Part shown: positions 45,314-53,146 of the stretch, piece after piece
How the letters are laid out: each line of letters begins with the position of its first letter
Numbering within the stretch: the first letter of the stretch is position 1
NCBI GenBank assembly: GCA_947489665.1
Contig: CANLEH010000001.1
Span: forward strand, 1,398,501 to 1,462,500
Direction of reading: 5' to 3'
From: an uncultured Roseicyclus sp.
GTDB lineage: Bacteria; Pseudomonadota; Alphaproteobacteria; Rhodobacterales; Rhodobacteraceae
DNA length: 64,000 bases
Made by a program: the position numbers and the translations under genes
Notes under the pieces: model-generated
Told to the model about the DNA's origin: nothing
Database searches by the model: none
What the model saw: only the letters and a program-made list of their open reading frames with translations

Positions 45314-46618
45314 TCAGCTCTCGCGCATGGCGTGATTGAAGTAAGCCAGGAAGGGCTCCAGCAAATAGGCCAGAGGACTTCGGTCTTCGGTCAGCATGAA
45401 GGCATCCACAGGCATGCCCGGCACGAGGCTCCGATCCCCCAAAAGGGCGATTTGGTCGTCGGGAAGGGTGATTTCCGTCTGGTAGAAGCGATTGCCTGTT
45501 GTGTCGTCGAAAAACGCATCGGCAGAGATCAGGCTGACATGGCCGGTTATCTCCGGCAGTTCGATCTGGTTGAACGATGGAAATACCAGCCGGACCTCCT
45601 GGCCGGTCAGGACCTGGTCGACGTGAACGGCCGGAACGCGCGCCGAGATCACAAAAGGCCGTCCATCGGGGACAAGATATGCAAATGGGTCCGCCGGGCG
45701 CAGGACGGCGCCTTCCCCGAAAATCGTGAGGCCATGGATCCGGCCCGAGACAGGCGCGCGAAGGTCGAGTCTGGTGATACGCTGTGACAAGCCATCAATG
45801 CGTTCAAGCAACTCCTGCTCCGCCACGCGGACCTCTCTCAGTTCGGTGATCGCGCGTTCGCGCCGCTCTGTTTCGAGCTGAAGAACCGCCAATTCGCCTT
45901 CGATGACCCGTTCTGCGGCTTCGGCTTCATTTGCGGCAACTTCGCCGATGGCACCTTGCAGTTGAACCAATTCCTGCTGCAGACGCATCACCGGGTCCTG
46001 TGTGCCAGCCCCACGCGCCAGCAAATCCTGCCGCCTTGTGAGTTCGGCCGTGACGAGCTCAATTTGGGCGACTAGGGCATCGCGTTGCGCCTGCAGCGCC
46101 TGGATCTGTGCGTTGATTTGGGTCACCCGGCCGCGCTGCTGTGCGATTTCCCGTGCAAGCGCTTCGGTGCGGATCGCAAACAGATTTTGCTGTCCGGAGA
46201 GGAGGTCTTCAACCTCAGGGTCCTCCTCGGCGCGAAGACGCAGCTCGGCAGGGACGGAGATCGCGTCGGCACCATCGCGTTCGGCCTCTAACCGTGCGCG
46301 GCGGGCCTGGAGCTCGGCCAGATTGGTGCGGGCCACGTTCAATTCAGTGACGAGGTCCGACGCGTCGAGCCGCATGAGGAGGTCGGAGGCCTGCACGTGG
46401 TCGCCCTCCTCGATCAGCAATTCAACGACGCGCCCGCCCTCCGGATGCTGGATGGATTGTCGGTTCTGATCGACGACTATCTGGCCCGGCGCAATGACCG
46501 CGCCAGATAGGGTCGCCATCACCGACCATGCCCCAAAGCCGCCCAACAGAAGCGCCAAACCAAGGGCTCCAATCCACATGGGACGGACCACAGTCCAGCT
46601 TTCCATTGCCTCAGTCAT
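45314..46618 (-). CDS. HlyD/PrtE-type periplasmic adaptor (second copy)
   Basis: A 434-residue membrane fusion protein, same length as the adaptor at 27067 and similar throughout ([60 protein letters not shown]). One N-terminal membrane segment, coiled-coil hairpin, lipoyl and beta-barrel parts. Overlaps the ABC gene by 4 bp. No RTX substrate gene is adjacent. Confidence 0.92.
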   Translation of the reverse strand: MTEAMESWTVVRPMWIGALGLALLLGGFGAWSVMATLSGAVIAPGQIVVDQNRQSIQHPEGGRVVELLIEEGDHVQASDLLMRLDASDLVTELNVARTNLAELQARRARLEAERDGADAISVPAELRLRAEEDPEVEDLLSGQQNLFAIRTEALAREIAQQRGRVTQINAQIQALQAQRDALVAQIELVTAELTRRQDLLARGAGTQDPVMRLQQELVQLQGAIGEVAANEAEAAERVIEGELAVLQLETERRERAITELREVRVAEQELLERIDGLSQRITRLDLRAPVSGRIHGLTIFGEGAVLRPADPFAYLVPDGRPFVISARVPAVHVDQVLTGQEVRLVFPSFNQIELPEITGHVSLISADAFFDDTTGNRFYQTEITLPDDQIALLGDRSLVPGMPVDAFMLTEDRSPLAYLLEPFLAYFNHAMRES

Positions 46619-48384
46619 GCGAGGGCGCCCTTGGTCTGATTTTTGGCCACAAGCCGCACGTTTCCTGCATTCTGGAGCACTTTTGCCAGCACCTCGTCGC
46701 GGGGGCCGAAGGCGATTGCCACCCCGTCCTTGAGCGCCAACAGCTTATCGCAATGCTGTATGGCAGCGGGGCGGTGCGCCATGATGACGACGCCAAGACC
46801 CCGGGCTTTCATGGCTTCCACCGCTCTGTTCAGCGCGTCTGAGCCATTGTGATCCAAGGCCGAGTTCGGCTCATCCAATACCAAAAGGACTGGGTCCCCA
46901 TAGAGGGCTCTTGCCAACCCGACCCTCTGGATCTGGCCGCCCGACAGGCGGGCGCCCGGGCCGGTGATTTGTGTGTCATAGCCTTGAGGCAAGGCGCGGA
47001 TCATCGTGTCCGCATCAGCGGACTTTGCGGCAGCTGTGATCGCTGCGGCATCAGGTTCGGAATCAAGGCGACCGATGTTGTCGGCGATTGACCCTTCAAA
47101 GAGTGTCACGCTTTGCGGAAGGTATCCAATCAACCGGCCGAGGCAATCGGGGTCGTACTGATCCAGCGTTGCGCGGTCGAGGCGAACGGACCCGGCCGAA
47201 GGGGTCCAAACGCCTGCCAGGGCGCGTGCCAGGCTCGATTTCCCCGCGCCAGAGGGGCCGATCACGCCAACGGCCTCTCCGGGTTCAACGCGGAACGACA
47301 CGCCCCGGAGTGTTGGCTTTGTTGCGCCGGGCGGCACAATAGAGAGGCTCGAGACCTCCAGCGCGGCGGCGGGGCGGGGCAAGGGCAGACGCGCCTTCGG
47401 CTCTTGTTCGCGGCTCAACAGGTCATTCAGTCGGGCCCACCCACGCAACGCCTCCGCGATCATCGTCCATTGCCCGATGGCCAAATCGATGGGCGCCAAT
47501 GCACGCCCGAGCAAAATGGCACCGGCTATCATCGCACCCGCCCGCAGCTCCCCGCGCAGTACAAGAAACGCCGCCAAGCCAAGGATCGCCGATTGAAGGA
47601 ACAAGCGCAGCGTCTTGGACAGCGTGGCATATCCCCCGACGCCGTCCGCCGCGCGCATCGCGATGGTGAGAGCTTTTTGCCTTTGGCGATGCCAGCGTGA
47701 AAAGGCGGCCTCGCGCATGCCAAGCGCGCGAATGGTTTCTGCCTGTGATTGCATCTCACCCGCTAAAAGGTCGGCGGCGTGACCGCTGGCGGCGGCGTTT
47801 GACAAAGGCTCTTTCGTTGTCTGGCGGTTCAGAATTGTGATCCCGATCAGGACCGCCATGCCGATCAGCGCCATCCAGCCAAGCCACGGATGGAAACTGA
47901 AGAGTGCCAGAATGAAAAGCGGCGCAAAGGGCAGGTCGAACACGGCCATGAAGACCGGCGATGAGGTGAGCCGTTGAACGGCGGCCAAATCGGACAAGGC
48001 TGTTTGTGCCTGCCCTGTGCGCTGCGCCCGCGCCAGCGCTGCCCGGAAGACGCGGGCATCGAACGCCGCCTGCAATCGTGCGCCATATCGCGCCGCTATG
48101 CGCGCCCGCGCGAAATCGAGGATGCCCATCACGGCGAACAGGAAGGCAACAAGAAGGGTCAGCGCAAGCAGGGTTTCTTCGCGGCCTGCACCCAAAACCC
48201 GTTCATAGACCTGCAGCATGTAGAGCGGACCGGTCAGCATCAGAACGTTCACGAACAGGCTGAACAGCAAAACGGAACGCAAGATCCACGCGTTGTTACG
48301 GCGGAATGCGTTCAGTTCATCGGAGGTGGATGATGGGTCGGCGCGCAAGCTGAAATCCGTTGTAGCGGTTTTGAGCCGCACCAT
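46615..48384 (-). CDS. type I secretion ABC permease/ATPase (second copy)
   Basis: A 589-residue ABC exporter, paralogous to 25334-27070: [20 protein letters not shown], Walker A GPSGAGKSS, signature LSGGQIQRVG, Walker [22 protein letters not shown]. Together with the adaptor it would need a TolC-like channel encoded elsewhere. Being on the core side of the attachment site, this pair is likely ancestral and may also serve the island's RTX proteins. Confidence 0.92.
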   Translation of the reverse strand: MVRLKTATTDFSLRADPSSTSDELNAFRRNNAWILRSVLLFSLFVNVLMLTGPLYMLQVYERVLGAGREETLLALTLLVAFLFAVMGILDFARARIAARYGARLQAAFDARVFRAALARAQRTGQAQTALSDLAAVQRLTSSPVFMAVFDLPFAPLFILALFSFHPWLGWMALIGMAVLIGITILNRQTTKEPLSNAAASGHAADLLAGEMQSQAETIRALGMREAAFSRWHRQRQKALTIAMRAADGVGGYATLSKTLRLFLQSAILGLAAFLVLRGELRAGAMIAGAILLGRALAPIDLAIGQWTMIAEALRGWARLNDLLSREQEPKARLPLPRPAAALEVSSLSIVPPGATKPTLRGVSFRVEPGEAVGVIGPSGAGKSSLARALAGVWTPSAGSVRLDRATLDQYDPDCLGRLIGYLPQSVTLFEGSIADNIGRLDSEPDAAAITAAAKSADADTMIRALPQGYDTQITGPGARLSGGQIQRVGLARALYGDPVLLVLDEPNSALDHNGSDALNRAVEAMKARGLGVVIMAHRPAAIQHCDKLLALKDGVAIAFGPRDEVLAKVLQNAGNVRLVAKNQTKGALA

Positions 48385-48464
48385 GCGCCAAGAGTGTTAA
48401 TTCCATCCCAACGGGATGCAGATGTTCAAACGATGAAAAGGGGCCTGACCCAAATTCGCCCGGC

Positions 48465-49115
48465 TCAATCCACCCATTCAATATCGAATTTGGTCACCAA
48501 GCCCCAAACCTCCGCCTCACTCAGGCCACGCGGGTTCATGCCGCGTGTCATCATCGCCAGACGCGCTGTATCTTCCAGCTCTTCAATGGCGTTGCAGGCG
48601 GCTTCAACGTCCTTGCCGGCGACAACGGGTCCGTGGTTGGCGAGCATCACAGCACTGCGCTTTCCGGCCAGGCCCCGAACGGCCTCACCCATCGCTGGAT
48701 CGCCCGGCATAAAGAAGGGAAGCAATTTGACTTTTCCCAGCTTCATGATCCCGTAAGGCGTCAGTGTTGGCAGAAAGTTATCCGCATCCGCATCCGGCAT
48801 CATCGACAAGGCAACAGAATGGCAGGCGTGTAGATGCACGACCGCGCCTGCGGTGCTTCGTGTGTCGTAGAAGGCCTGATGAAGCGGCATCTCTTTGGTC
48901 GGTTGATCCCCGCCAACAAGAAGACCGTTCGCGTCAAACCGGCTGAGCCGGCCCGGATCGAGCCGCCCGAAACTGGTCCCGGTCGGGCTGACCAGCAGCC
49001 CCCCATCCTCTGTCCGGGCCGAGATATTGCCAGTGGACCCGCCGGTCAGGCCGCGATCAAACATGGATTTCGCCAGCAAGCAGATTTGTTCTCGAAGGTG
49101 GCTTTCGCGGGTCAT
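48465..49115 (-). CDS. class II aldolase family, OtnC-like 3-oxo-tetronate 4-phosphate decarboxylase
   Basis: A 216-residue class II aldolase/adducin-family protein: STGNISARTEDGGLLVSPTGTSFG, HLHACHSVALS (two metal-binding His) and MLANHGPVVAGKD (third His). Its size and the DenD-like gene beside it point to OtnC, which decarboxylates 3-oxo-tetronate 4-phosphate to dihydroxyacetone phosphate in erythronate/threonate use. The kinase OtnK is not in the window. Fuculose-phosphate aldolase remains an alternative. Confidence 0.75.
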   Translation of the reverse strand: MTRESHLREQICLLAKSMFDRGLTGGSTGNISARTEDGGLLVSPTGTSFGRLDPGRLSRFDANGLLVGGDQPTKEMPLHQAFYDTRSTAGAVVHLHACHSVALSMMPDADADNFLPTLTPYGIMKLGKVKLLPFFMPGDPAMGEAVRGLAGKRSAVMLANHGPVVAGKDVEAACNAIEELEDTARLAMMTRGMNPRGLSEAEVWGLVTKFDIEWVD

Positions 49116-49230
49116 GGCGCCTCAGATCATTTGTTGCGGGATGTTTACAGGCCAGCCCTTGATCTGGGTAGCGGAAAAGGTGCGGGAAACAGGCACTGGA
49201 CCCGGCGCGCAAAACACGGCATCGGGGGCC

Positions 49231-49473
49231 ATGGATTTTGGAACTCTTGTACAGACACTCGTTGATTGGGTCGTCAGTATCGGATCGGGCGTCAACGAGC
49301 TTCCGGGCACAGTCGCCTTTGGGCTTGGCCTGTTCACGTGGTTCGCCGTCGAACAAATCCTCCAACGCGTCTTCAACGGGTTGAAATGGGCAATCCTGAT
49401 TGGGGTTGTCGTGGCCCTTGGACTATCCCTGCCATACCTGGTGAACACGGTGTTCGGGTCGGGTGGTCCCTGA
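49231..49473 (+). CDS. small membrane protein, 80 aa
   Basis: MDFGTLVQTLVDWVVSIGSG ... with two hydrophobic segments (TVAFGLGLFTWFAVEQIL and WAILIGVVVALGLSLPYLV). GGGGG lies just before the ATG. The frame opens earlier but that part is the antisense of the aldolase gene. Unknown function, convergent with the DenD-like gene. Confidence 0.5.
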   Translation: MDFGTLVQTLVDWVVSIGSGVNELPGTVAFGLGLFTWFAVEQILQRVFNGLKWAILIGVVVALGLSLPYLVNTVFGSGGP

Positions 49474-49496
49474 CCCTTATCGCTTAGGCGAGGCCG

Positions 49497-50465
49497 CTAG
49501 CTCGCGGTGCCCATATCCCGAATATGCATTGCGATAATCGCGTCGATACTGTCATCGACCGGAAATCCAAGGTCACTTGCCAGGCGGCAGGCGAACGCCT
49601 TGGGCCATCCCCCGACAATGCGGGAGACGATTGGGTCTGGGTTCGGCCTGACCCGTGCGCGAACCTCAGGCCCGGCCGCACGTTCCAAAGCATCCAGCAT
49701 CTCTTTCACGGAAACGCTTATGCCGCGCCCGGAGACGACAGCGCCGGGCCCTAGCGCGCCGGCGGGCAGGCTTGCGGCATGAAGCAGCGTTTCAACGGCA
49801 CAGTCGGGTGAGGCGATCCAGACCTTCATTGCGCCATCGACGGGTAGGTCGGCCGCCTCTCCAGCCAGGGGTTCCCGGATGATCCCCGATATGAAACTGG
49901 ATGCCGCCGCGTTCGGGCGCCCGGGCCGGACAGAGATTGTGGGCAAGCGCACGCAGCGCCCATCCAGGTGTCCACGCCGTGTGTGATCCGCCAGCAGAAG
50001 CTCTGCCATCGCCTTTTGCGTGCCGTAGGAATTCTGTGGTGTAAGGCAGTGGGTGTCGGGAACGATGTCGGGCAAATCGCCACCAAATGCGGCGACAGAA
50101 GAGGTTGCAACGACTTTAGGATGGGTTCCCAAGTACCTGATGTCATTCAGAAAGGCGGCCGTGGCATCGAGGTTAACCCGATAGCCGAGATCAAAATCAG
50201 CCTCAGCCGCGCCCGAGACGACCGCAGCAAGGTTGAAGATCAGATCAGGCTTGTGCTCAAGACAGGCGGCGCGCCCAAGCTCGGTGCCAAGATCGGCGGC
50301 AATGGTCCTTGTCGGAAACGGGGCGTCCGGCGCCTTTGGTTCGACCAGATCAGCCAGCACGAGCTCCGACACGCCCGCGCCGCCGATTTCCCCGGTTTGC
50401 GCAAGCCTGGCCGCCAAACGTGCGCCGATCATGCCGCCCCCGCCCGTGATAAGAACCCGCATCAC
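49497..50465 (-). CDS. DenD-like D-erythronate dehydrogenase (NAD-dependent epimerase family)
   Basis: A 322-residue extended SDR: ITGGGGMIGARLA (NAD-binding) at the N-terminus, catalytic Ser in ATSSVAAFGG and YGTQK (Tyr/Lys) near residue 150. Length, NLAAVVSGAAEADFDLG and VRPGRPNAAASSFISGIIREPL are characteristic of DenD, which oxidises D-erythronate at C2. OtnC-like gene lies nearby. Overlaps the threonine aldolase gene by 4 bp, so may be co-transcribed with it. Confidence 0.78.
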   Translation of the reverse strand: MMRVLITGGGGMIGARLAARLAQTGEIGGAGVSELVLADLVEPKAPDAPFPTRTIAADLGTELGRAACLEHKPDLIFNLAAVVSGAAEADFDLGYRVNLDATAAFLNDIRYLGTHPKVVATSSVAAFGGDLPDIVPDTHCLTPQNSYGTQKAMAELLLADHTRRGHLDGRCVRLPTISVRPGRPNAAASSFISGIIREPLAGEAADLPVDGAMKVWIASPDCAVETLLHAASLPAGALGPGAVVSGRGISVSVKEMLDALERAAGPEVRARVRPNPDPIVSRIVGGWPKAFACRLASDLGFPVDDSIDAIIAMHIRDMGTAS

Positions 50466-51511
50466 GCGGCTCTGCAGTCAGCGGCGAGCGCATCAAACGC
50501 CCGCAAAACATGCGAAAAGGCGACATCGTCGATGTCACGGTGCAGCACCATCCGGCATGCAGGTTCCGGCGCCGACATGGCGATGCCGGCTGCAGATAGA
50601 CCGGTAAGGCTGACGCCATCCCTTGGGGTCAGGAAAACCATGTTGGTGGCCTGGCTAACGGCCCCGATGTCGAGGTTACGCAAATGGGAAGCCAGCGCGT
50701 CGGCCCGTTGGTGATCTTCGGTCAATCTGGCCACGTTCCGTTCCAGCGCGAAAAGGCCTGCGGCGGCCAATATGCCGGCCTGACGCATGCCTCCGCCAAG
50801 CATCTTCCGCATGCGACGGGCTTTCGCGATCAAGTCCTTGGGGCCAACAAGCACGGACCCGACCGGAGCGCCCAATCCTTTGGACAGGCAGACGGACACT
50901 GTGTCGAACGGATCGGCAAGATCGGTCTCAGCGCATCCAAGCGCAGTGATCGCGTTGAAAAAGCGCGCGCCGTCCAGATGGGTCGACAATCCTGCGGAGC
51001 GCCCGGCCGTCGCGGCCTCCTTGATCCGGTGCAGCGGAACAGCCCGTCCGTAATTCGTGTTTTCCAATGACAGCAGGCGAGAGATCGGGTGATGGCTGTC
51101 ATCCTCCTTCACGGCACCGACGATCGCGTCCGCGTCAAGCCCGCCATCTTCTGACACCGGCAGCGCATGGAGCGCCACACCGCCAAGTACGGAGGCACCC
51201 GCAGCCTCATACCGGATCACATGGTAGCTTTCGCCGGAGATCACTTCTTCGCCACGGCCACAATGCGCCAGCATGCCCAAAAGGTTTGATTGCGTTCCCG
51301 ATGGCACAAAAAGCCCGGCCTCCTTTCCAAGACGTTCGGCAAGGTTGGCCTCTAGCCGGTTGATCAGCGGGTCCTCGCCGTACACGTCATCGCCCACTTC
51401 CGCCTCCGCCATGGCGGCGCGCATGGCCGCGCACGGCTTTGTGACGGTATCCGAGCGAAGGTCGGCCACGATCGGGCCGGTCGTGTTGGACAGGGGGCTG
51501 TATTGCGACAT
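50462..51511 (-). CDS. low-specificity L-threonine aldolase
   Basis: A 349-residue fold-type I PLP enzyme: DLRSDTVTKPCAAMRAAMAE, VGDDVYGEDP, HLDGARFFNA and the PLP Lys in SVCLSKGLGAPVGS. It cleaves L-threonine and allo-threonine to glycine and acetaldehyde. Divergent from tauR. Its stop overlaps the DenD-like gene start, so the two may form one transcript. Confidence 0.88.
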   Translation of the reverse strand: MSQYSPLSNTTGPIVADLRSDTVTKPCAAMRAAMAEAEVGDDVYGEDPLINRLEANLAERLGKEAGLFVPSGTQSNLLGMLAHCGRGEEVISGESYHVIRYEAAGASVLGGVALHALPVSEDGGLDADAIVGAVKEDDSHHPISRLLSLENTNYGRAVPLHRIKEAATAGRSAGLSTHLDGARFFNAITALGCAETDLADPFDTVSVCLSKGLGAPVGSVLVGPKDLIAKARRMRKMLGGGMRQAGILAAAGLFALERNVARLTEDHQRADALASHLRNLDIGAVSQATNMVFLTPRDGVSLTGLSAAGIAMSAPEPACRMVLHRDIDDVAFSHVLRAFDALAADCRAA

Positions 51512-51581
51512 CTCGGATGCTCCTTTCGTGCAAGCGGCACCGCATCATGCAGCAGTCGAAACTGCAACCCCGGCATCGATC

Positions 51582-51624
51582 TTGGCCTTGTTGTTCTGCA
51601 GAATGCGGTCCATTCTGGCCTTAT
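51582..51624. promoter_or_regulatory. direct repeats upstream of tauR (TauR-like)
   Basis: TTGGCCTTGT (51582-51591) and CTGGCCTTAT (51615-51624), 33 bp apart (three helical turns), the second ending 18 bases before the tauR start. They resemble the CTGGACYTAA repeats described for Rhodobacter TauR, and could allow autoregulation. Confidence 0.4.
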
Positions 51625-51642
51625 CAATGTGTATGAGCGACC

Positions 51643-53118
51643 ATGGCCATCATCTCCGAACATCATATCTTTCTGTCCGAAGACGCGAATGTGGGTCTAC
51701 AGACCAGGTTGAAAGACGCCATCACGCGCGCGATCTGGGACGGGCGGTTTGCTCCGGGGGATCGGTTGCCGGCCACGCGCGCGCTGGCCAAGCACCTTGG
51801 CATCAGCCGGATCACGGTCAGCCTTGCCTATGATAGCTTGCTCGCGACCGGCTACATCATCTCTGTTGCGCGATCAGGGTATTTTGTAGCGCCCGATGCC
51901 CCGACCCGCATTGAAACGGTCGGCACGGCCGCCAACGGCACGGTGGAGCAGATGGACTGGGCCACGCGGTTGGGTGACCCGCCAGCGGCCCTGGGCGCAC
52001 AGGCCAATCCGCCGGATTGGCGGCGTTTCAAATACCCCTTCATCTTTGGCGAGCCCGACGTGGCGCGCTTTCCTGTGGACGATTGGCGCGACTGCGTGCG
52101 GCGCGCGCTTGGAAAGCGCCATTTTGAGCAGATCGCGTTTGACGCGCGGGACCGAGACGATCCTTTCCTGCTTGAGCAGATCGTTCGGCGGTCGGTTTCG
52201 GGACGGGGCGTGGCCGCATCCGTTGACGAAGTGTTGGTCACGGCTGGTGCCCAGAACGCGTTGTGGCTGACGGTTCAGGTACTGTTTCCCAAACGCGAAG
52301 GCGTTGTCGCGATAGAGGATCCCGGCTACCCCGAGATGCGCAATCTGCTGCATCAGCAAGGCTTGACCGTATACCCAATCCCCGTGGATCAGGACGGAAT
52401 GCGGGTCAGTGACATTCCGCCTGGCGTGCAAGCGGTCTTCACCACCCCGTCCCATCAGGCCCCGACCGGGGCAACCATGTCCATGGCCAGACGCAAAGAG
52501 TTGTTGGACCGGGCGGAACAGGACGATTTCGTGGTCATCGAAGACGATTATGACTACGAGATGGCCTATGCGTCACCGGCCCTTCCGGCCCTGAAATCGC
52601 TGGATCGCAGGGGGCGGGTTGTCTATGTCGGCAGCTTCTCAAAATCCATATTTCCGGGGCTGCGCCTGGGCTACCTCACGGCAGATACAGCCTTGGTCGA
52701 ACATGCCCGCGCCATCCGGACGCTGAGCGGGCGACACCTGCCCGGGTTGACGCAAAAGACCGTTGCCTACTTCTTGTCAGAGGGGCACTACAACAGCCAT
52801 TCGCGCCGGATGCGGATGCGGATGGCGCGCCGCAATGAGGTGCTGCGAGAGGCTTTGCTGGCCAAAGGGTTGATGCCGGCCTTGGATCGCGTGACCGGCG
52901 GGACGACGCTGTGGCTGAAGGGCCCAGACGGAATGATCGATACCGAAGTTGTGGCCGCTTTGCGCGAAAAGTCGGTATTGGTTGAGGCTGGGTCTGCTTT
53001 TTACGCAGATCCCGCGCCGCCACTGAACCGCCTGCGGCTTGGGTTCGCGACGATCGAAACGGCTCTGATCGAAGAGGGTGTATCCCTGATCGCCGAAGCG
53101 ATCAGGGCGCAGGAATAG
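51643..53118 (+). CDS. tauR: TauR-like MocR-family regulator
   Basis: A 491-residue MocR protein: GntR-type winged helix at residues ~15-85 (DAITRAIWDGRFAPGDRLPATRALAKHLG) fused to an aminotransferase-like domain (FTTPSHQAPTGATMS, DDYDYEM, PLP Lys in GSFSKSIFPGLRLGY). In Rhodobacter, TauR activates taurine-use genes. It lies beside tpa, xsc and pta, and candidate direct repeats occur before its own gene, tpa and xsc. Confidence 0.85.
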   Translation: MAIISEHHIFLSEDANVGLQTRLKDAITRAIWDGRFAPGDRLPATRALAKHLGISRITVSLAYDSLLATGYIISVARSGYFVAPDAPTRIETVGTAANGTVEQMDWATRLGDPPAALGAQANPPDWRRFKYPFIFGEPDVARFPVDDWRDCVRRALGKRHFEQIAFDARDRDDPFLLEQIVRRSVSGRGVAASVDEVLVTAGAQNALWLTVQVLFPKREGVVAIEDPGYPEMRNLLHQQGLTVYPIPVDQDGMRVSDIPPGVQAVFTTPSHQAPTGATMSMARRKELLDRAEQDDFVVIEDDYDYEMAYASPALPALKSLDRRGRVVYVGSFSKSIFPGLRLGYLTADTALVEHARAIRTLSGRHLPGLTQKTVAYFLSEGHYNSHSRRMRMRMARRNEVLREALLAKGLMPALDRVTGGTTLWLKGPDGMIDTEVVAALREKSVLVEAGSAFYADPAPPLNRLRLGFATIETALIEEGVSLIAEAIRAQE

Positions 53119-53146
53119 CGGGCTGGCTGCCCTCGAATGGCCGCGC

